Of a DNA stretch of 64,000 nt, positions 23,413 to 32,720 are shown piece after piece (the stretch's first letter is position 1; each line of letters starts with the position of its first letter). A program made the translations under genes and the position numbers. Under the pieces are notes generated by a model, which saw nothing but the letters and a program-made list of their open reading frames with translations, was not told the origin of the DNA and did no database searches. This stretch comes from Allofrancisella frigidaquae (lineage in GTDB: Bacteria; Pseudomonadota; Gammaproteobacteria; Francisellales; Francisellaceae). The stretch is from the NCBI RefSeq assembly GCF_012222825.1, contig NZ_CP038017.1, forward strand, positions 1,116,001 through 1,180,000. The letters are read 5' to 3'.

Positions 23413-24105
23413 ATGCATAATTTCCAAAATTTTCTAAAAAGTACTAGAGAATCTAAAAACTTAGAACAAAAAACCATTGCAGATGCTACAAATCTCTCGA
23501 TAGAGGCTATTCAGACTATAGAAAGTTCTGATAATGGCACCCTATTACAAAATTCTAGTACTTTACTAAAAAATCAAGTTCGAAGATACTGTGAATACTT
23601 GGAGATTCCTGAGAAAAAAATCATATCTATACTAAATAAAATTGACATTTTATACTATAAAAAGTCTAAGTATGGGAAATTAAAACTTTTTGACTACATT
23701 AATAGGCTCGCAATAATAATAATAACTGTAACGTTAATAGTTTTAGTTGTTAAACTTATTAAAGCAAGCGTTTATGATGCTATAACTTTTAATACTAAAG
23801 ACTCTAAAACTTCTATAATTTACACGCCTATAAATTATGACGCCGATACTACTTCTAAAGAAAGTAGTTCTGAAGATAATTCAGCAACAGCTACTGCTAC
23901 TAGTAGTAAACAAATATCAGCCCACCCACCTGCTGATGCAAATATGAGCAACGTAATTATAGATAATCCTAATATCACAGACACTACAGAAGAAAGTTCA
24001 GTACCAACTGAAACTAATAATAATCAAGAAAACCAAAGCCATCAAATTTCTATTAATAGTGATTCTATAAATGATATGGTCTCTCAATATTTTTCTAAAA
24101 GATAG
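23413..24105 (+). CDS. RodZ-like helix-turn-helix membrane protein
   Basis: 230 residues. A cytoplasmic HTH domain (residues 5-70, FLKSTRESKNLEQKTIADAT) is followed by a basic segment, one transmembrane helix (about 96-117) and a serine/threonine/asparagine-rich periplasmic tail. This is the plan of RodZ, which ties MreB to the cell-wall machine, but the C-terminal RodZ domain is not recognisable here and the tail looks disordered. The 3' end overlaps the convergent epmA by 11 bp. The HTH membrane layout is safe; a RodZ role is inference. Confidence 0.65.
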   Translation: MHNFQNFLKSTRESKNLEQKTIADATNLSIEAIQTIESSDNGTLLQNSSTLLKNQVRRYCEYLEIPEKKIISILNKIDILYYKKSKYGKLKLFDYINRLAIIIITVTLIVLVVKLIKASVYDAITFNTKDSKTSIIYTPINYDADTTSKESSSEDNSATATATSSKQISAHPPADANMSNVIIDNPNITDTTEESSVPTETNNNQENQSHQISINSDSINDMVSQYFSKR

Positions 24106-25018
24106 ATAAATCTTTTATATTTTTGATATTTTCAAAACTCATAAGTAGCCTATCAAAACCTAGTGCAACTCCAGAGCATTGAGGAATTTTATTAAGACAA
24201 TCAAGTAGGTTTTTATCTATATCTAGAATTGCCTTACCCTGTTGATTACGAGTTTCTAAATCTGCTTGAAAACGCTTTAACTGCTCTTGTTTATCAATAA
24301 GCTCATAGTAACCATTAGCAAGCTCTATACCATTATAAAAAACCTCAAACCTTGCAGCTACTAGCTGATCATTATCATCTATAACTTTTTTAGCCAAAGC
24401 TGACTGTTCAACAGTATAATTAAAGATAAAATATACTGTACCTGCTTCATTAAGGTTTTTTTCAATCTTGTAACTAAATAATATATCTAAACAGTCTGCT
24501 ACACTTGGATTATCTAAACCTTGAATTTTACCAACATACTTATCTACATAGTCTAGTAATTGTTCTAGATTTACTGAATGTGGGTTAAAACCATAATACT
24601 TCTCGAATGCTTGTTGGTAACTTAAATAACGAAATTTAAGACTAGGCTTAAGTTTTAAAAACAAGGATTCCATTTCCTTCATAAGCTGAAGGTAATCTAC
24701 CCCTACCCTATACCACTCTATCATTGTAAATTCAAAGTTATGTAAACTACCACAAGCCGGTTCATCACGAAATGCTTTACATATTTGATATATACTGCCA
24801 CTACCAGCAGCCAGAAGTCTTTTCATCGCGTATTCAGGAGAGCTTTGTAGATATCTTTTACCTAATACAGTATCAATTGAAAATACATCTATAAATGGGT
24901 CTGTGACACCATAGTTATAAGCTAATGGAGTGTCTACCTCTAAAACGTTTATGTCTTTAAAATATTCTCGGGTTTTTTCTAAATATTCTGCTCTCTTTCT
25001 AATGTTAGTTATACTCAT
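24095..25018 (-). CDS. epmA: Elongation factor P--(R)-beta-lysine ligase
   Basis: 307 residues, similar to the catalytic core of lysyl-tRNA synthetase but without the anticodon-binding domain. Class II motifs are visible: motif 2 in FRDEPACGSLHNFEFTMIEWYR (residues about 90-111) and motif 3 in GVALGFDRLLM near the end. EpmA attaches beta-lysine to EF-P. The partner EpmB is not in the window. It overlaps birA by 14 bp and ends the perM-recJ-birA-epmA run. Confidence 0.93.
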   Translation of the reverse strand: MSITNIRKRAEYLEKTREYFKDINVLEVDTPLAYNYGVTDPFIDVFSIDTVLGKRYLQSSPEYAMKRLLAAGSGSIYQICKAFRDEPACGSLHNFEFTMIEWYRVGVDYLQLMKEMESLFLKLKPSLKFRYLSYQQAFEKYYGFNPHSVNLEQLLDYVDKYVGKIQGLDNPSVADCLDILFSYKIEKNLNEAGTVYFIFNYTVEQSALAKKVIDDNDQLVAARFEVFYNGIELANGYYELIDKQEQLKRFQADLETRNQQGKAILDIDKNLLDCLNKIPQCSGVALGFDRLLMSFENIKNIKDLSIF

Positions 25019-25799
25019 TTTCTACTACTCTAATTTTACTTATACTTGCTATATCTATTTCAAGCTTATTCATATTCTCTAACTCTAAAGTAAGCTTAAG
25101 ATCATTTGATATACCTTTTGCTGTCGCTTTATAGATTTGACCGCCATAGTTAAAAGTTATTTGCTTATTCAATACATAGTCATACTTTGCAAAAGTTTTT
25201 AAAGTTTCATCTATGCTCTTACTAAAAGACTTTATAACTTCAATAATCATAGACACTAGCAAGCTAGTGCTATCTATAGTTTGTCCATTAATGACAGCTA
25301 ATGATGTCCATAAACGATCAATCCTTTCATCTAATTCAAACATATTAACATTTATCCCTATTCCTATGACTATATCAAAGCTAGACTTTTTGATGTTTTT
25401 TGTCTCGATCAATATTCCTGCTAATTTTTGATCCTTATAATAAATGTCATTAGGTAGTTTTATCTTTAGGCTTTCTCTTAATTCTATTGGTATATAATTT
25501 CTAATAGCTTTCAGCACTCCTATAGCTACTTTAATACTACTTAAAGTATTTTGATTTATGCTAAAATCACACGAAAATCCTAGGGTTGCGTAGATATTAT
25601 CTTTATTTTTAGAAACCCAATCACCGCCTCTTTGACCTTTTCCTTTTATCTGTGCATCCGCATAGCATAGGTGGTATTTATGAGTAAAATTTTTATTTAG
25701 TATAAAGTCATTCGTAGAATTTATACTCTCAAAGTGCTCTATCTCTATATCACCTACATACTTATGTAAATGTTCTTCTATAAATTTATGGTTTTTCAT
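25005..25799 (-). CDS. birA: Biotin--protein ligase
   Basis: 264 residues. The catalytic domain has the biotin-binding loop KGKGQRGGDWVSK, then KLPNDIYYKDQKLAGILIET, and a small C-terminal domain. The N-terminal winged helix of E. coli BirA is missing, so this is a pure ligase and cannot repress a biotin operon. It should biotinylate AccB. It overlaps recJ by 4 bp and epmA by 14 bp, so translation is likely coupled. Confidence 0.93.
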   Translation of the reverse strand: MKNHKFIEEHLHKYVGDIEIEHFESINSTNDFILNKNFTHKYHLCYADAQIKGKGQRGGDWVSKNKDNIYATLGFSCDFSINQNTLSSIKVAIGVLKAIRNYIPIELRESLKIKLPNDIYYKDQKLAGILIETKNIKKSSFDIVIGIGINVNMFELDERIDRLWTSLAVINGQTIDSTSLLVSMIIEVIKSFSKSIDETLKTFAKYDYVLNKQITFNYGGQIYKATAKGISNDLKLTLELENMNKLEIDIASISKIRVVENEYN

Positions 25800-27541
25800 A
25801 ACTGCACAGTTTTAATATTTAATGACAAAGATACTTGACCAAGAAATTCTTCTTTCTGTAGTTGATAACAGGCTGTAATAGTATCTCCAACACTAATTTT
25901 ATCGACGGTTTCACTATCTAAAGCATTAAACCAGATTGCTTTAAGTGACTGAAGAATATCATTATAACGTAAAACCATTTGTACATGATTTTGATCCTTA
26001 CCAACTAGCCGGAAATTTTCAACTATAAACTTGTTGTAAAAAATTGGTTTCTCGAACTCTCTGCCAAAAGGTTCTAAAAAGTCTATTTTATCTAAAGTTT
26101 CCAAACTAAAATAGTTCTCCTCAAGCTCAAAATCATATTCCACATAAGGCTTTAAACTTAGGCCAAACTCTTTAACTACTTTATTTATATATTCCTCAAA
26201 AACCTCATAAAAGCTGTCAAAGTCTTGTTTTCTGATAGTTAAACCTGCAGCACCTTTATGGCCTCCATACTTTAACATCAAGGTGGGGTTCGTGTTTGCT
26301 ATCATATCTAATATTTGTTTAATATCTATATCATCTACGCTTCTAGCTGATCCTGATATTAGGTTAGGATCTATCTGAGTTTGTGAAAATATAATGATAG
26401 GCTTACCAAACTTTTCTTTAAGTTTACTTGCTGATATACCATGTATACCTGTATGACCATTTTTGAGAAAAATACATAAAGAATTTTTAGTGCAATTAAG
26501 CTCTTGTGCTTGCTGTATGGCTTCATCTGAAAGCTGCTTTTGGATTTCCTTGCGTTGGTTATTTTGCTCTTTAAGATTCTGGAAAAGATCCGTTATTCTC
26601 TCTGCGTCATTTTCTAATAGAAAATTTACTGAGCCTAGAGCATCAGCTAGCCTTCCATCACTATTTAATATAGGAGCTATACTAAAGCCTATATACTCAC
26701 TTGAAATTTTATCTCTATCAAAAAACTCCCAGCAGTTTCTAGTACCCTTTTTAAGCTGACTAATACCTAATTTAGTTACTATACGATTATTATGACTATT
26801 AGCCATACTAACACAGTCTGCTACTGTACCAATAGCTACTAAATCTAGTAAGTCACTTAAACTATATTCACCAGAAATAGCTTTGTTATTCTGAATAAAT
26901 TTACGGCGTAATGCAGCCATAAAAAGCCATGCCACCATACATCCAGCTATAGATTTATCTGGATACTGGCAACCATCTTGGGTAGGGTTTAATACTGCTA
27001 CAGCACTTTTAGGTGGCCCTTCTGGTGGGATACCATGATGATCTGTGACTATAGTATCAATGTCATTTTGCTTAAGAATAGAAATTCTAGCTTCATCTGT
27101 AGAGCCATTATCTGCTGTTATAATCAAACTTGGTCGAACACTATCTGTCAGAATCCTATTCATTACAGATTCTGATAAACCATAGCCTTCTTTCATTCTA
27201 TGACCAATATATGATCTGGTTTTTTCTTTAGGATGATTAAAAATTTTAGTTAAAGCTTCATAAAGTATCGCTTGAGATGTTTGCCCATCACAATCATGGT
27301 CTGTTTCTAAGCCAATAACTTCTCCTTCTTGCAAGGCAAGGTAAAGCCTGTCTACAGCTTTTTGGATATCTTTAAACAAAAATGGTGAAGATAAATCTTT
27401 AATTGTTCCGTTTATTATTAAATCTAAGCTATCTATATTTTGTACTCTTGTAGCAATGAGTTTAGCTATAAATGAATCGTATTTATTAGATATTAAATAG
27501 TCATAGACTTGCTTATTAATTTGTTTTTGCCTAACTAACAT
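25796..27541 (-). CDS. recJ: Single-stranded-DNA-specific exonuclease RecJ
   Basis: 581 residues. DHH phosphoesterase motifs: LETDHDCDGQTS, ITADNGSTD and VTDHHGIPPEGP in the first domain, and GGHKGAAGLTI in the DHHA1 domain. A C-terminal OB-like domain (from about 470) binds DNA. It degrades single strands 5' to 3' in recombination and mismatch repair. The start overlaps the end of the permease gene upstream by 7 bp. Confidence 0.95.
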   Translation of the reverse strand: MLVRQKQINKQVYDYLISNKYDSFIAKLIATRVQNIDSLDLIINGTIKDLSSPFLFKDIQKAVDRLYLALQEGEVIGLETDHDCDGQTSQAILYEALTKIFNHPKEKTRSYIGHRMKEGYGLSESVMNRILTDSVRPSLIITADNGSTDEARISILKQNDIDTIVTDHHGIPPEGPPKSAVAVLNPTQDGCQYPDKSIAGCMVAWLFMAALRRKFIQNNKAISGEYSLSDLLDLVAIGTVADCVSMANSHNNRIVTKLGISQLKKGTRNCWEFFDRDKISSEYIGFSIAPILNSDGRLADALGSVNFLLENDAERITDLFQNLKEQNNQRKEIQKQLSDEAIQQAQELNCTKNSLCIFLKNGHTGIHGISASKLKEKFGKPIIIFSQTQIDPNLISGSARSVDDIDIKQILDMIANTNPTLMLKYGGHKGAAGLTIRKQDFDSFYEVFEEYINKVVKEFGLSLKPYVEYDFELEENYFSLETLDKIDFLEPFGREFEKPIFYNKFIVENFRLVGKDQNHVQMVLRYNDILQSLKAIWFNALDSETVDKISVGDTITACYQLQKEEFLGQVSLSLNIKTVQL

Positions 27542-28641
27542 AAATTTAAATTAGATGCTTCTCGTTTACCTTTAACATGATTTCTAAACATATTAACACC
27601 AGACATAAATAATAAGCCTAAAGGTATCGCAAAGAAAATACCCCATAATCCCCACATTCCACCAAATATTAATATAGCAGAAACCACTCCCACAGGGTGC
27701 ATGTTTAAAACCTCTGAGAATAACAACGGCACTAGCAAATTACCATCTAAAGCTTGTATTGTAAAATATACGGTTAACATCCATACAAACGTCATGCTAA
27801 AACCATACTGAAACATTGCAACCATTACCACCGGAATAGTAACCAAAACCATTCCAACGTATGGAATGATAACAGAAATACCCACACCAAAAGCTAATAG
27901 TACTGCATAGTTAAGGTCAAAATAAGCAAATCCTATATATGTAGTAATAGATACTATAATAAACTCAATAACTTTACCTCGAACATAATCAGCCAATTTT
28001 GGCTTTAAATCATTCCAGACGTAATATAACGCACCATTTTCTTGTGGTAAAAACCCTTTAAACCAATTAATTATTTTTTCTTTATCTTTTAAGAAATAAA
28101 AAATCATCAAAGGTACCAAGAATAAATAAATTAACGCTGAAAATAGTACTGGTAGAGTTGCTGCTGTACGTTGGAGTATAAATGAACCAAAATTAGAGCT
28201 GAGTTTTTGCCAATCAATTGTATCAAACCAGCTTACTATATTATTTATCCTATCTTCAGTAAGTAAGCTTGGGTATTTTAAAGATAACTCTTCTAAGCTA
28301 TTTTTTAAGCTAGATAATGTATGCGAACCTTGTTTTATAAAATCAATCAACTGATTAATCATAATAGGTAATAATACAAATATTACCGATAATAAAACTA
28401 TTAAGAAGATAATAAATACAAAATAAACTAAAAATTGCCTATTTATCCGAGTTGCTTTGTGAAGGATATTAACAAAAGTATCTAATAAATAGGCTATAAC
28501 TAAGGCAGCTAGTATTGGTGCTATATAGTTTCCTAAAAAAGTTAAAACTAAGTAAAAAAACAGCATTAAACCAATAAAAATAAAAGGCTCATTATTTAAA
28601 TACTTCTTTTGATACCAAGACTTGAGTGTTGTAAAAATCAT
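27535..28641 (-). CDS. AI-2E/PerM-family membrane transporter
   Basis: 368 residues with about eight transmembrane helices. It has the family's conserved N-terminal helix pair, the amphipathic central part (residues about 100-150) and the C-terminal QALDGNLLVPLLFSE and HPVGVVSAILIFGGMWG motifs. Family members move small molecules or ions (AI-2, Na+/H+), so the substrate cannot be told. The neighbouring recJ overlaps it. Being first in the operon, its promoter should lie in 28642-28760; no strong boxes are seen there. Confidence 0.85.
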   Translation of the reverse strand: MIFTTLKSWYQKKYLNNEPFIFIGLMLFFYLVLTFLGNYIAPILAALVIAYLLDTFVNILHKATRINRQFLVYFVFIIFLIVLLSVIFVLLPIMINQLIDFIKQGSHTLSSLKNSLEELSLKYPSLLTEDRINNIVSWFDTIDWQKLSSNFGSFILQRTAATLPVLFSALIYLFLVPLMIFYFLKDKEKIINWFKGFLPQENGALYYVWNDLKPKLADYVRGKVIEFIIVSITTYIGFAYFDLNYAVLLAFGVGISVIIPYVGMVLVTIPVVMVAMFQYGFSMTFVWMLTVYFTIQALDGNLLVPLLFSEVLNMHPVGVVSAILIFGGMWGLWGIFFAIPLGLLFMSGVNMFRNHVKGKREASNLNLC

Positions 28642-28760
28642 TACTAAAAGTGCTCTACTGCTCTTATTAATTATTTTATCAGTTTTTAAAAATATATGTA
28701 CTTAATTTTAAATAGCTAAAGGGACTCTGTATAACTTTGTAGCTTGATACTAAACTTTGT

Positions 28761-30170
28761 TTATTTTTTAATAGTAATCACGAAAGGAACAATTAATGTA
28801 ACAACTATACCAAAAAGTAATAAAGCATCAAAATGCATTATATTCATATCCATATTATCTATAGGAATAAAGCCTACTACAATAGCTATAAAACAACCCA
28901 CACAACCTAAAATTGCCATTGTAACTGTACCAAATAATCCTTTATATATTTCGTACTGCCCTTGTTGCAATGGTTGACTAATTTTTAGCTTAATAGCTGT
29001 TATAAACATAAGTATATATGCTATAACTGCTAACTGCGCTGTTAAATCACTAAGATACCAATAAGCCTCATTTACAGATGGCATAAATATATAAGAAAAA
29101 CAAAATACGGTAAAAATCAAAGCTTGTACTATTAGCAGAGTATCTGGAGCATCATTTTTATTAGTTCTACCGAATGCATGAGGCAAAATATTATCATTAC
29201 TAACAACCATAAAGGCTCTAGATAACCCCATAATCCATGCTGAGGTTGTAGTAAAAGCCCCAAATATTAGCGTAATTGCAATAAAATACGTCATCCAAGG
29301 CATATTTATTTGGTTAAAAAAATAATTAAAAGAAACCATCAAACCTGTAACGATATCAACATCACCAATCTGTAACTGACTACTTACTAATATTACAGCT
29401 ATATTAGACAGTATTAGTGAACCTAAAATTACTGAACCTGATATTAACAAAGCTCTAGGAAAATTCTTTTTAGCATTTTTTACATTAGCCGCATGAATAG
29501 CACTCATTTCTAGACCAAACAAGCTAAACATAACTGTAATAAACAAAGCCCAACTACTGATATTATTACCAGATGGAATAAAATCTGATACGTGTGGAAA
29601 TACTATACTTTGTGTATTAGAAAGCGCCCATAAAAAAGCCATAGCTATAATAATAAGCATAGGTAATAAAGTCCCAATAATAGCTCCTAATGTACTAACC
29701 GTACTAGAGGTTTTTATTCCAAATAGGTTTATAGCTGTTGCACTCCAAAACATTACCAAACTCATTGAAATCATATACCAAGGGTTTGATACTAAATCTG
29801 CTGCATTTTGCCCTAAAACTGGTGCCATTACATAGGCTATCACTCCAGCAAAAAAACCACAAATCGAGGGAAACCAAACCAAGTTATATACCCACTGTAA
29901 CCATATAACTAAAAACCCTAAACGTTTACCAAAGGCTTTTTTCACCCAAATATAAATACCACCTGTTTCTTGAGCCGAACCTGTTGACATCTCTGCTGTT
30001 AATAATGCACAAGGTACTAAGAAAAATATTCCTGCTAATATATAAAAACTTACTACAATCCAACCAGCTTGGGCTGTGATTGATATATTTCTAAGGCTAT
30101 CTACTGCTATAATGTTTATCATCACTAGCCTTATTAAACCAAATTTTTTACTACTAACAACCTGTTCCAT
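28761..30170 (-). CDS. APC-family amino-acid antiporter, GadC-like
   Basis: 469 residues with about 12 transmembrane helices. The N-terminal helix 1 region (MINIIAVDSLRNIS) and the EMSTGSAQETGGIYIWVKKAFG segment fit glutamate/GABA antiporters of the APC superfamily. A protein called GadC in Francisella imports glutamate and has been linked to oxidative-stress defence in the phagosome; gene order here (near epmA, birA and recJ) agrees with it as far as I recall. No glutamate decarboxylase is near, so GABA exchange is uncertain. Confidence 0.75.
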   Translation of the reverse strand: MEQVVSSKKFGLIRLVMINIIAVDSLRNISITAQAGWIVVSFYILAGIFFLVPCALLTAEMSTGSAQETGGIYIWVKKAFGKRLGFLVIWLQWVYNLVWFPSICGFFAGVIAYVMAPVLGQNAADLVSNPWYMISMSLVMFWSATAINLFGIKTSSTVSTLGAIIGTLLPMLIIIAMAFLWALSNTQSIVFPHVSDFIPSGNNISSWALFITVMFSLFGLEMSAIHAANVKNAKKNFPRALLISGSVILGSLILSNIAVILVSSQLQIGDVDIVTGLMVSFNYFFNQINMPWMTYFIAITLIFGAFTTTSAWIMGLSRAFMVVSNDNILPHAFGRTNKNDAPDTLLIVQALIFTVFCFSYIFMPSVNEAYWYLSDLTAQLAVIAYILMFITAIKLKISQPLQQGQYEIYKGLFGTVTMAILGCVGCFIAIVVGFIPIDNMDMNIMHFDALLLFGIVVTLIVPFVITIKK

Positions 30171-30251
30171 GAAAACCAGAATTTATTTCGTCAATAACCA
30201 ATTTAGTATATACTTAAAACCAATTCATAACAACCAAACCTAAGTTGACAA

Positions 30252-31436
30252 ATGAGAGCTAAAAGTATTCTAATTATTTTGTTACTTACTATACTAAACT
30301 TATGCTATGCTCAAGATGAGTCTTATATCTGTAGTAGTGATGTACTTAAAACTCCTATAGTCTACTCACAAGAAAAAGGACAAATAAATTTTACCAATTG
30401 GGCTGATTATATATCTCCTGATATAGTTCCTTGTTTTTCTAAACTCTCTAATACCAGAATTAAGTATATTTATACGTCTGATGATAATATGACAAGAGCT
30501 AAGGTTATGACTGGCTCCTCAGGGTTTGACCTTATTGAGCAAGGAGCCTTGTATTTAAACACTGAAATAACTTCCGAGGCTCTTGTAGAACTTGATAAAT
30601 CAAAGTTACCAAATCTTAAGTATCGTAATAAAGTTATTTATGACAAGGTTTCACAAATCAACGACCCCGGTAACAAATATGCTGTAGTTTATAGCTATGG
30701 TACAACTGGCCTTGCTTATAATAAAGAACAAATACAAGAACAGCTTGGTAAAGGAGTTATTCCCAATAGTTGGGAGTATGTATTTGATGCTAAATATCTA
30801 AGTAAGTTAGCTAAATGTGGCGTATCTTTACTTGATGAACCTGAACAGATTTTTGGTAATTATTTCTTTTATCATGGAATAGATCCAAATACTACTAACA
30901 AAGCTAACTACGAAAAAGCCGCCCTTGATATAATTAGAAATATTCGCCCTTTTATCAAATATTTCGATAGTAATAAATACCAAAATGATTTTACCGCTGG
31001 TAATTTATGTTTAGTGATGGGTTACTCTGGTGATGTTGTTAGATCTGTTGAAAGAGCTAAATCAGTCAATCCAAATGTTACATTAGCTTATATTGTACCT
31101 AAAGAAGGCACTAATATTTGGTTTGATACACTTATGATACCTAAAGGTGCTAAAAATCTCGATAAAGCATATGAACTTATGAATTATATAATAGATCCTT
31201 ATGTATCAGCTCAAAATAGTAACTATCTATACCAACCCAATGCTGTTACACAAAATGATAAGTATATGGATCCTATATTTAATGACGAAAACATTAAGCC
31301 TACGGATGAAGCAATTAAAAAAATGTATGTGCTAAACATCCATGATGCAGAAATGCAAAGTTTTATAAGTAGAATGTGGATGAATGTCAAATATGGTATA
31401 GAGTTTAAGCCTAAGTATTACAAACCAAAACTATAG
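30252..31436 (+). CDS. PotD/PotF-like periplasmic binding protein
   Basis: 394 residues with a signal peptide (MRAKSILIILLLTILNLC, cleaved near YAQ). The mature part begins with INFTNWADYISPDIV, close to the INxYNWxDYIxP start of spermidine/putrescine-binding proteins; YGTTGLAYNKEQI and CLVMGYSGDVVRS are other family features. It would bind polyamines or a related amine in the periplasm. No potABC genes are adjacent, so the transporter must be encoded elsewhere. It is divergent from the GadC-like gene with an 81-bp spacer, which may hold shared regulation. Confidence 0.8.
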   Translation: MRAKSILIILLLTILNLCYAQDESYICSSDVLKTPIVYSQEKGQINFTNWADYISPDIVPCFSKLSNTRIKYIYTSDDNMTRAKVMTGSSGFDLIEQGALYLNTEITSEALVELDKSKLPNLKYRNKVIYDKVSQINDPGNKYAVVYSYGTTGLAYNKEQIQEQLGKGVIPNSWEYVFDAKYLSKLAKCGVSLLDEPEQIFGNYFFYHGIDPNTTNKANYEKAALDIIRNIRPFIKYFDSNKYQNDFTAGNLCLVMGYSGDVVRSVERAKSVNPNVTLAYIVPKEGTNIWFDTLMIPKGAKNLDKAYELMNYIIDPYVSAQNSNYLYQPNAVTQNDKYMDPIFNDENIKPTDEAIKKMYVLNIHDAEMQSFISRMWMNVKYGIEFKPKYYKPKL

Positions 31437-31578
31437 CTTTTGCAACTTTAGCTTACCAGTTAAAGTTTACTATTTAAAACGTGCTATAAATGCCCCATAT
31501 TTTCTATAGTAAAATATGAAAACAATCATCGTCTTTATCAAATTATTATTGGTGCATTCCTATTTAGAATCTGGGTTT

Positions 31579-31653
31579 GATCTTCACAAACCTAATAAAC
31601 TACTTCTGAAACTCTCTTTCAACTATTTTAAAACTTTCAGAATACAATCTAGC
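31579..31653 (+). mobile_element. Solitary 75-bp end of an IS30-family element
   Basis: These 75 bp match the right end of the complete IS30 element (43932-44006) at about 71 of 75 positions with no gaps, ending with the same 15-bp terminal repeat AGAATACAATCTAGC. Nothing of the transposase gene and no partner end are nearby. It is therefore a remnant of a lost or deleted copy. It sits directly upstream of the DUF4160/DUF2442 pair. Confidence 0.85.
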
Positions 31654-31655
31654 GA

Positions 31656-31683
31656 TTGAAATGTACTATAAATTCATTATAAT
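31656..31683 (+). promoter_or_regulatory. Probable promoter for the DUF4160-DUF2442 pair
   Basis: TTGAAA (31656-31661) and TATAAT (31678-31683) are separated by 16 bp, close to the sigma-70 consensus. The -35 box starts only 3 bp outside the IS30 remnant. The first gene begins at 31728, about 37 bp after the likely transcription start. This is one of the best promoter matches in the window. Confidence 0.65.
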
Positions 31684-31727
31684 ATCAACCACATAATAGG
31701 AACTCTAAGTTTCTTTAAAGGAACGAT

Positions 31728-31988
31728 ATGCCAACTATTAGCAGATTCTTCGGTATAATTATCAGTATGTATTGGGATGAGCATAATCCTCCTCACTTTC
31801 ATGTAAGATTTGGTGAATATAAATGTTCAGTTAGCATTACTAATATATCAGTAATAGTCGGAGAGCTTCCAAAGAAACAAGAGAGGCTTGTTTTAGCTTG
31901 GGCTGAGATCCATCAAAAAGAATTGCTACAAAATTGGGAACTGTGTCAAAAAGATAAACAGCCTATGCAAATAGAACCATTAAGATAG
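31728..31988 (+). CDS. DUF4160-family protein, possible toxin of a toxin-antitoxin pair
   Basis: 86 residues. MPTISRFFGIIISMYWDEHNPPHFHVRF is the family signature, with the EHNPPHFHV motif at about residues 18-26. DUF4160 genes are usually followed by a DUF2442 gene, as here 12 bp downstream, and the pair has been proposed as a type II toxin-antitoxin module. No biochemical activity is known to me. A strong AAAGGAA site precedes the ATG. The surroundings (IS remnant, gene fragment) suggest acquired DNA. Confidence 0.85.
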   Translation: MPTISRFFGIIISMYWDEHNPPHFHVRFGEYKCSVSITNISVIVGELPKKQERLVLAWAEIHQKELLQNWELCQKDKQPMQIEPLR

Positions 31989-32000
31989 AGGGAGTAAGAT

Positions 32001-32261
32001 ATGTGGAAGGATCCTATTAATGTACAAGTTACTTCTAAAAACACATTAGAGGTTTTATTCGAAGATGGGCTTAAAGGTCAGATAATCTTTTACCCTTCTC
32101 GATTTAGAGGAGTTTTTAAGTCTTTAGAAGATGAAAATGAGTTTAAAAAAGTTTTTATTGATAGAGAAATCGGTACTGTAACATGGGAAAATGGTTTGGA
32201 TCTAGCTCCTGACGTAATGTATGAGCAAATCAGCAAAAAGGGTCAGTGGGTTTTAGAGTAA
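32001..32261 (+). CDS. DUF2442-family protein, possible antitoxin partner
   Basis: 86 residues. The pattern of a short beta region (NTLEVLFEDGLKGQIIF), a central lysine-rich helix (EDENEFKKVFIDREIGTV) and the motif TWENGLDLAPDVMYEQI identifies DUF2442. It lies 12 bp after the DUF4160 gene with an AGGGAG site, and should be co-transcribed. Members of this family often pair with DUF4160 and are thought to be the antitoxin side, but this is not shown here. Confidence 0.85.
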   Translation: MWKDPINVQVTSKNTLEVLFEDGLKGQIIFYPSRFRGVFKSLEDENEFKKVFIDREIGTVTWENGLDLAPDVMYEQISKKGQWVLE

Positions 32262-32281
32262 AATTCAATTTTGAATAAATC

Positions 32282-32602
32282 ATGAAAAAAAATATAGATG
32301 TCGCCTTTATATTAAAATCAGACATGGATATTGAGGTTGCTACTAAGATTATTAAGCATGCTTGGTTAAATGGTATTTGTATTATAGTTTTTCCACCAAA
32401 TTCTAATAGTAAGAAATTAGAGCAAGAACTAAAAAAATATATAACCAATTACATGTATATAGATAAAGCAGATTTTGAAGATAGTTCATCAGGTATAGGT
32501 TATCACTGGCAAGAAAATGATGTTGCTTTTATATTATATTCTTCTGGATCTACAGGTAAACCAAAAGCAATATGTCACTCATATGCAATAGCTTTGACTT
32601 AA
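32282..32602 (+). pseudogene. Fragment of an AMP-binding (acyl-CoA synthetase type) enzyme
   Basis: The frame gives 106 residues and ends just after ILYSSGSTGKPKAICHS (about residues 84-100), the ATP/AMP-binding loop that marks the acyl-adenylate-forming family. Complete members have roughly 500 or more residues, with most of the active site after this loop. No continuation is visible in any frame of the 118 bp before trmL. The piece before the loop is also shorter than usual. I take it as a leftover of a larger gene, though a short protein could still be made from its ATG. Confidence 0.7.
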
Positions 32603-32720
32603 TCTGACACTAGTTTAGTAATAAAATCAACTAATTTGATTATTTCTGTACAGCTAAACTTATGATATTACTCCCAGCTTACTTAACGAACCTTTAAAAT
32701 ACCAAATAAAACAAATTACT

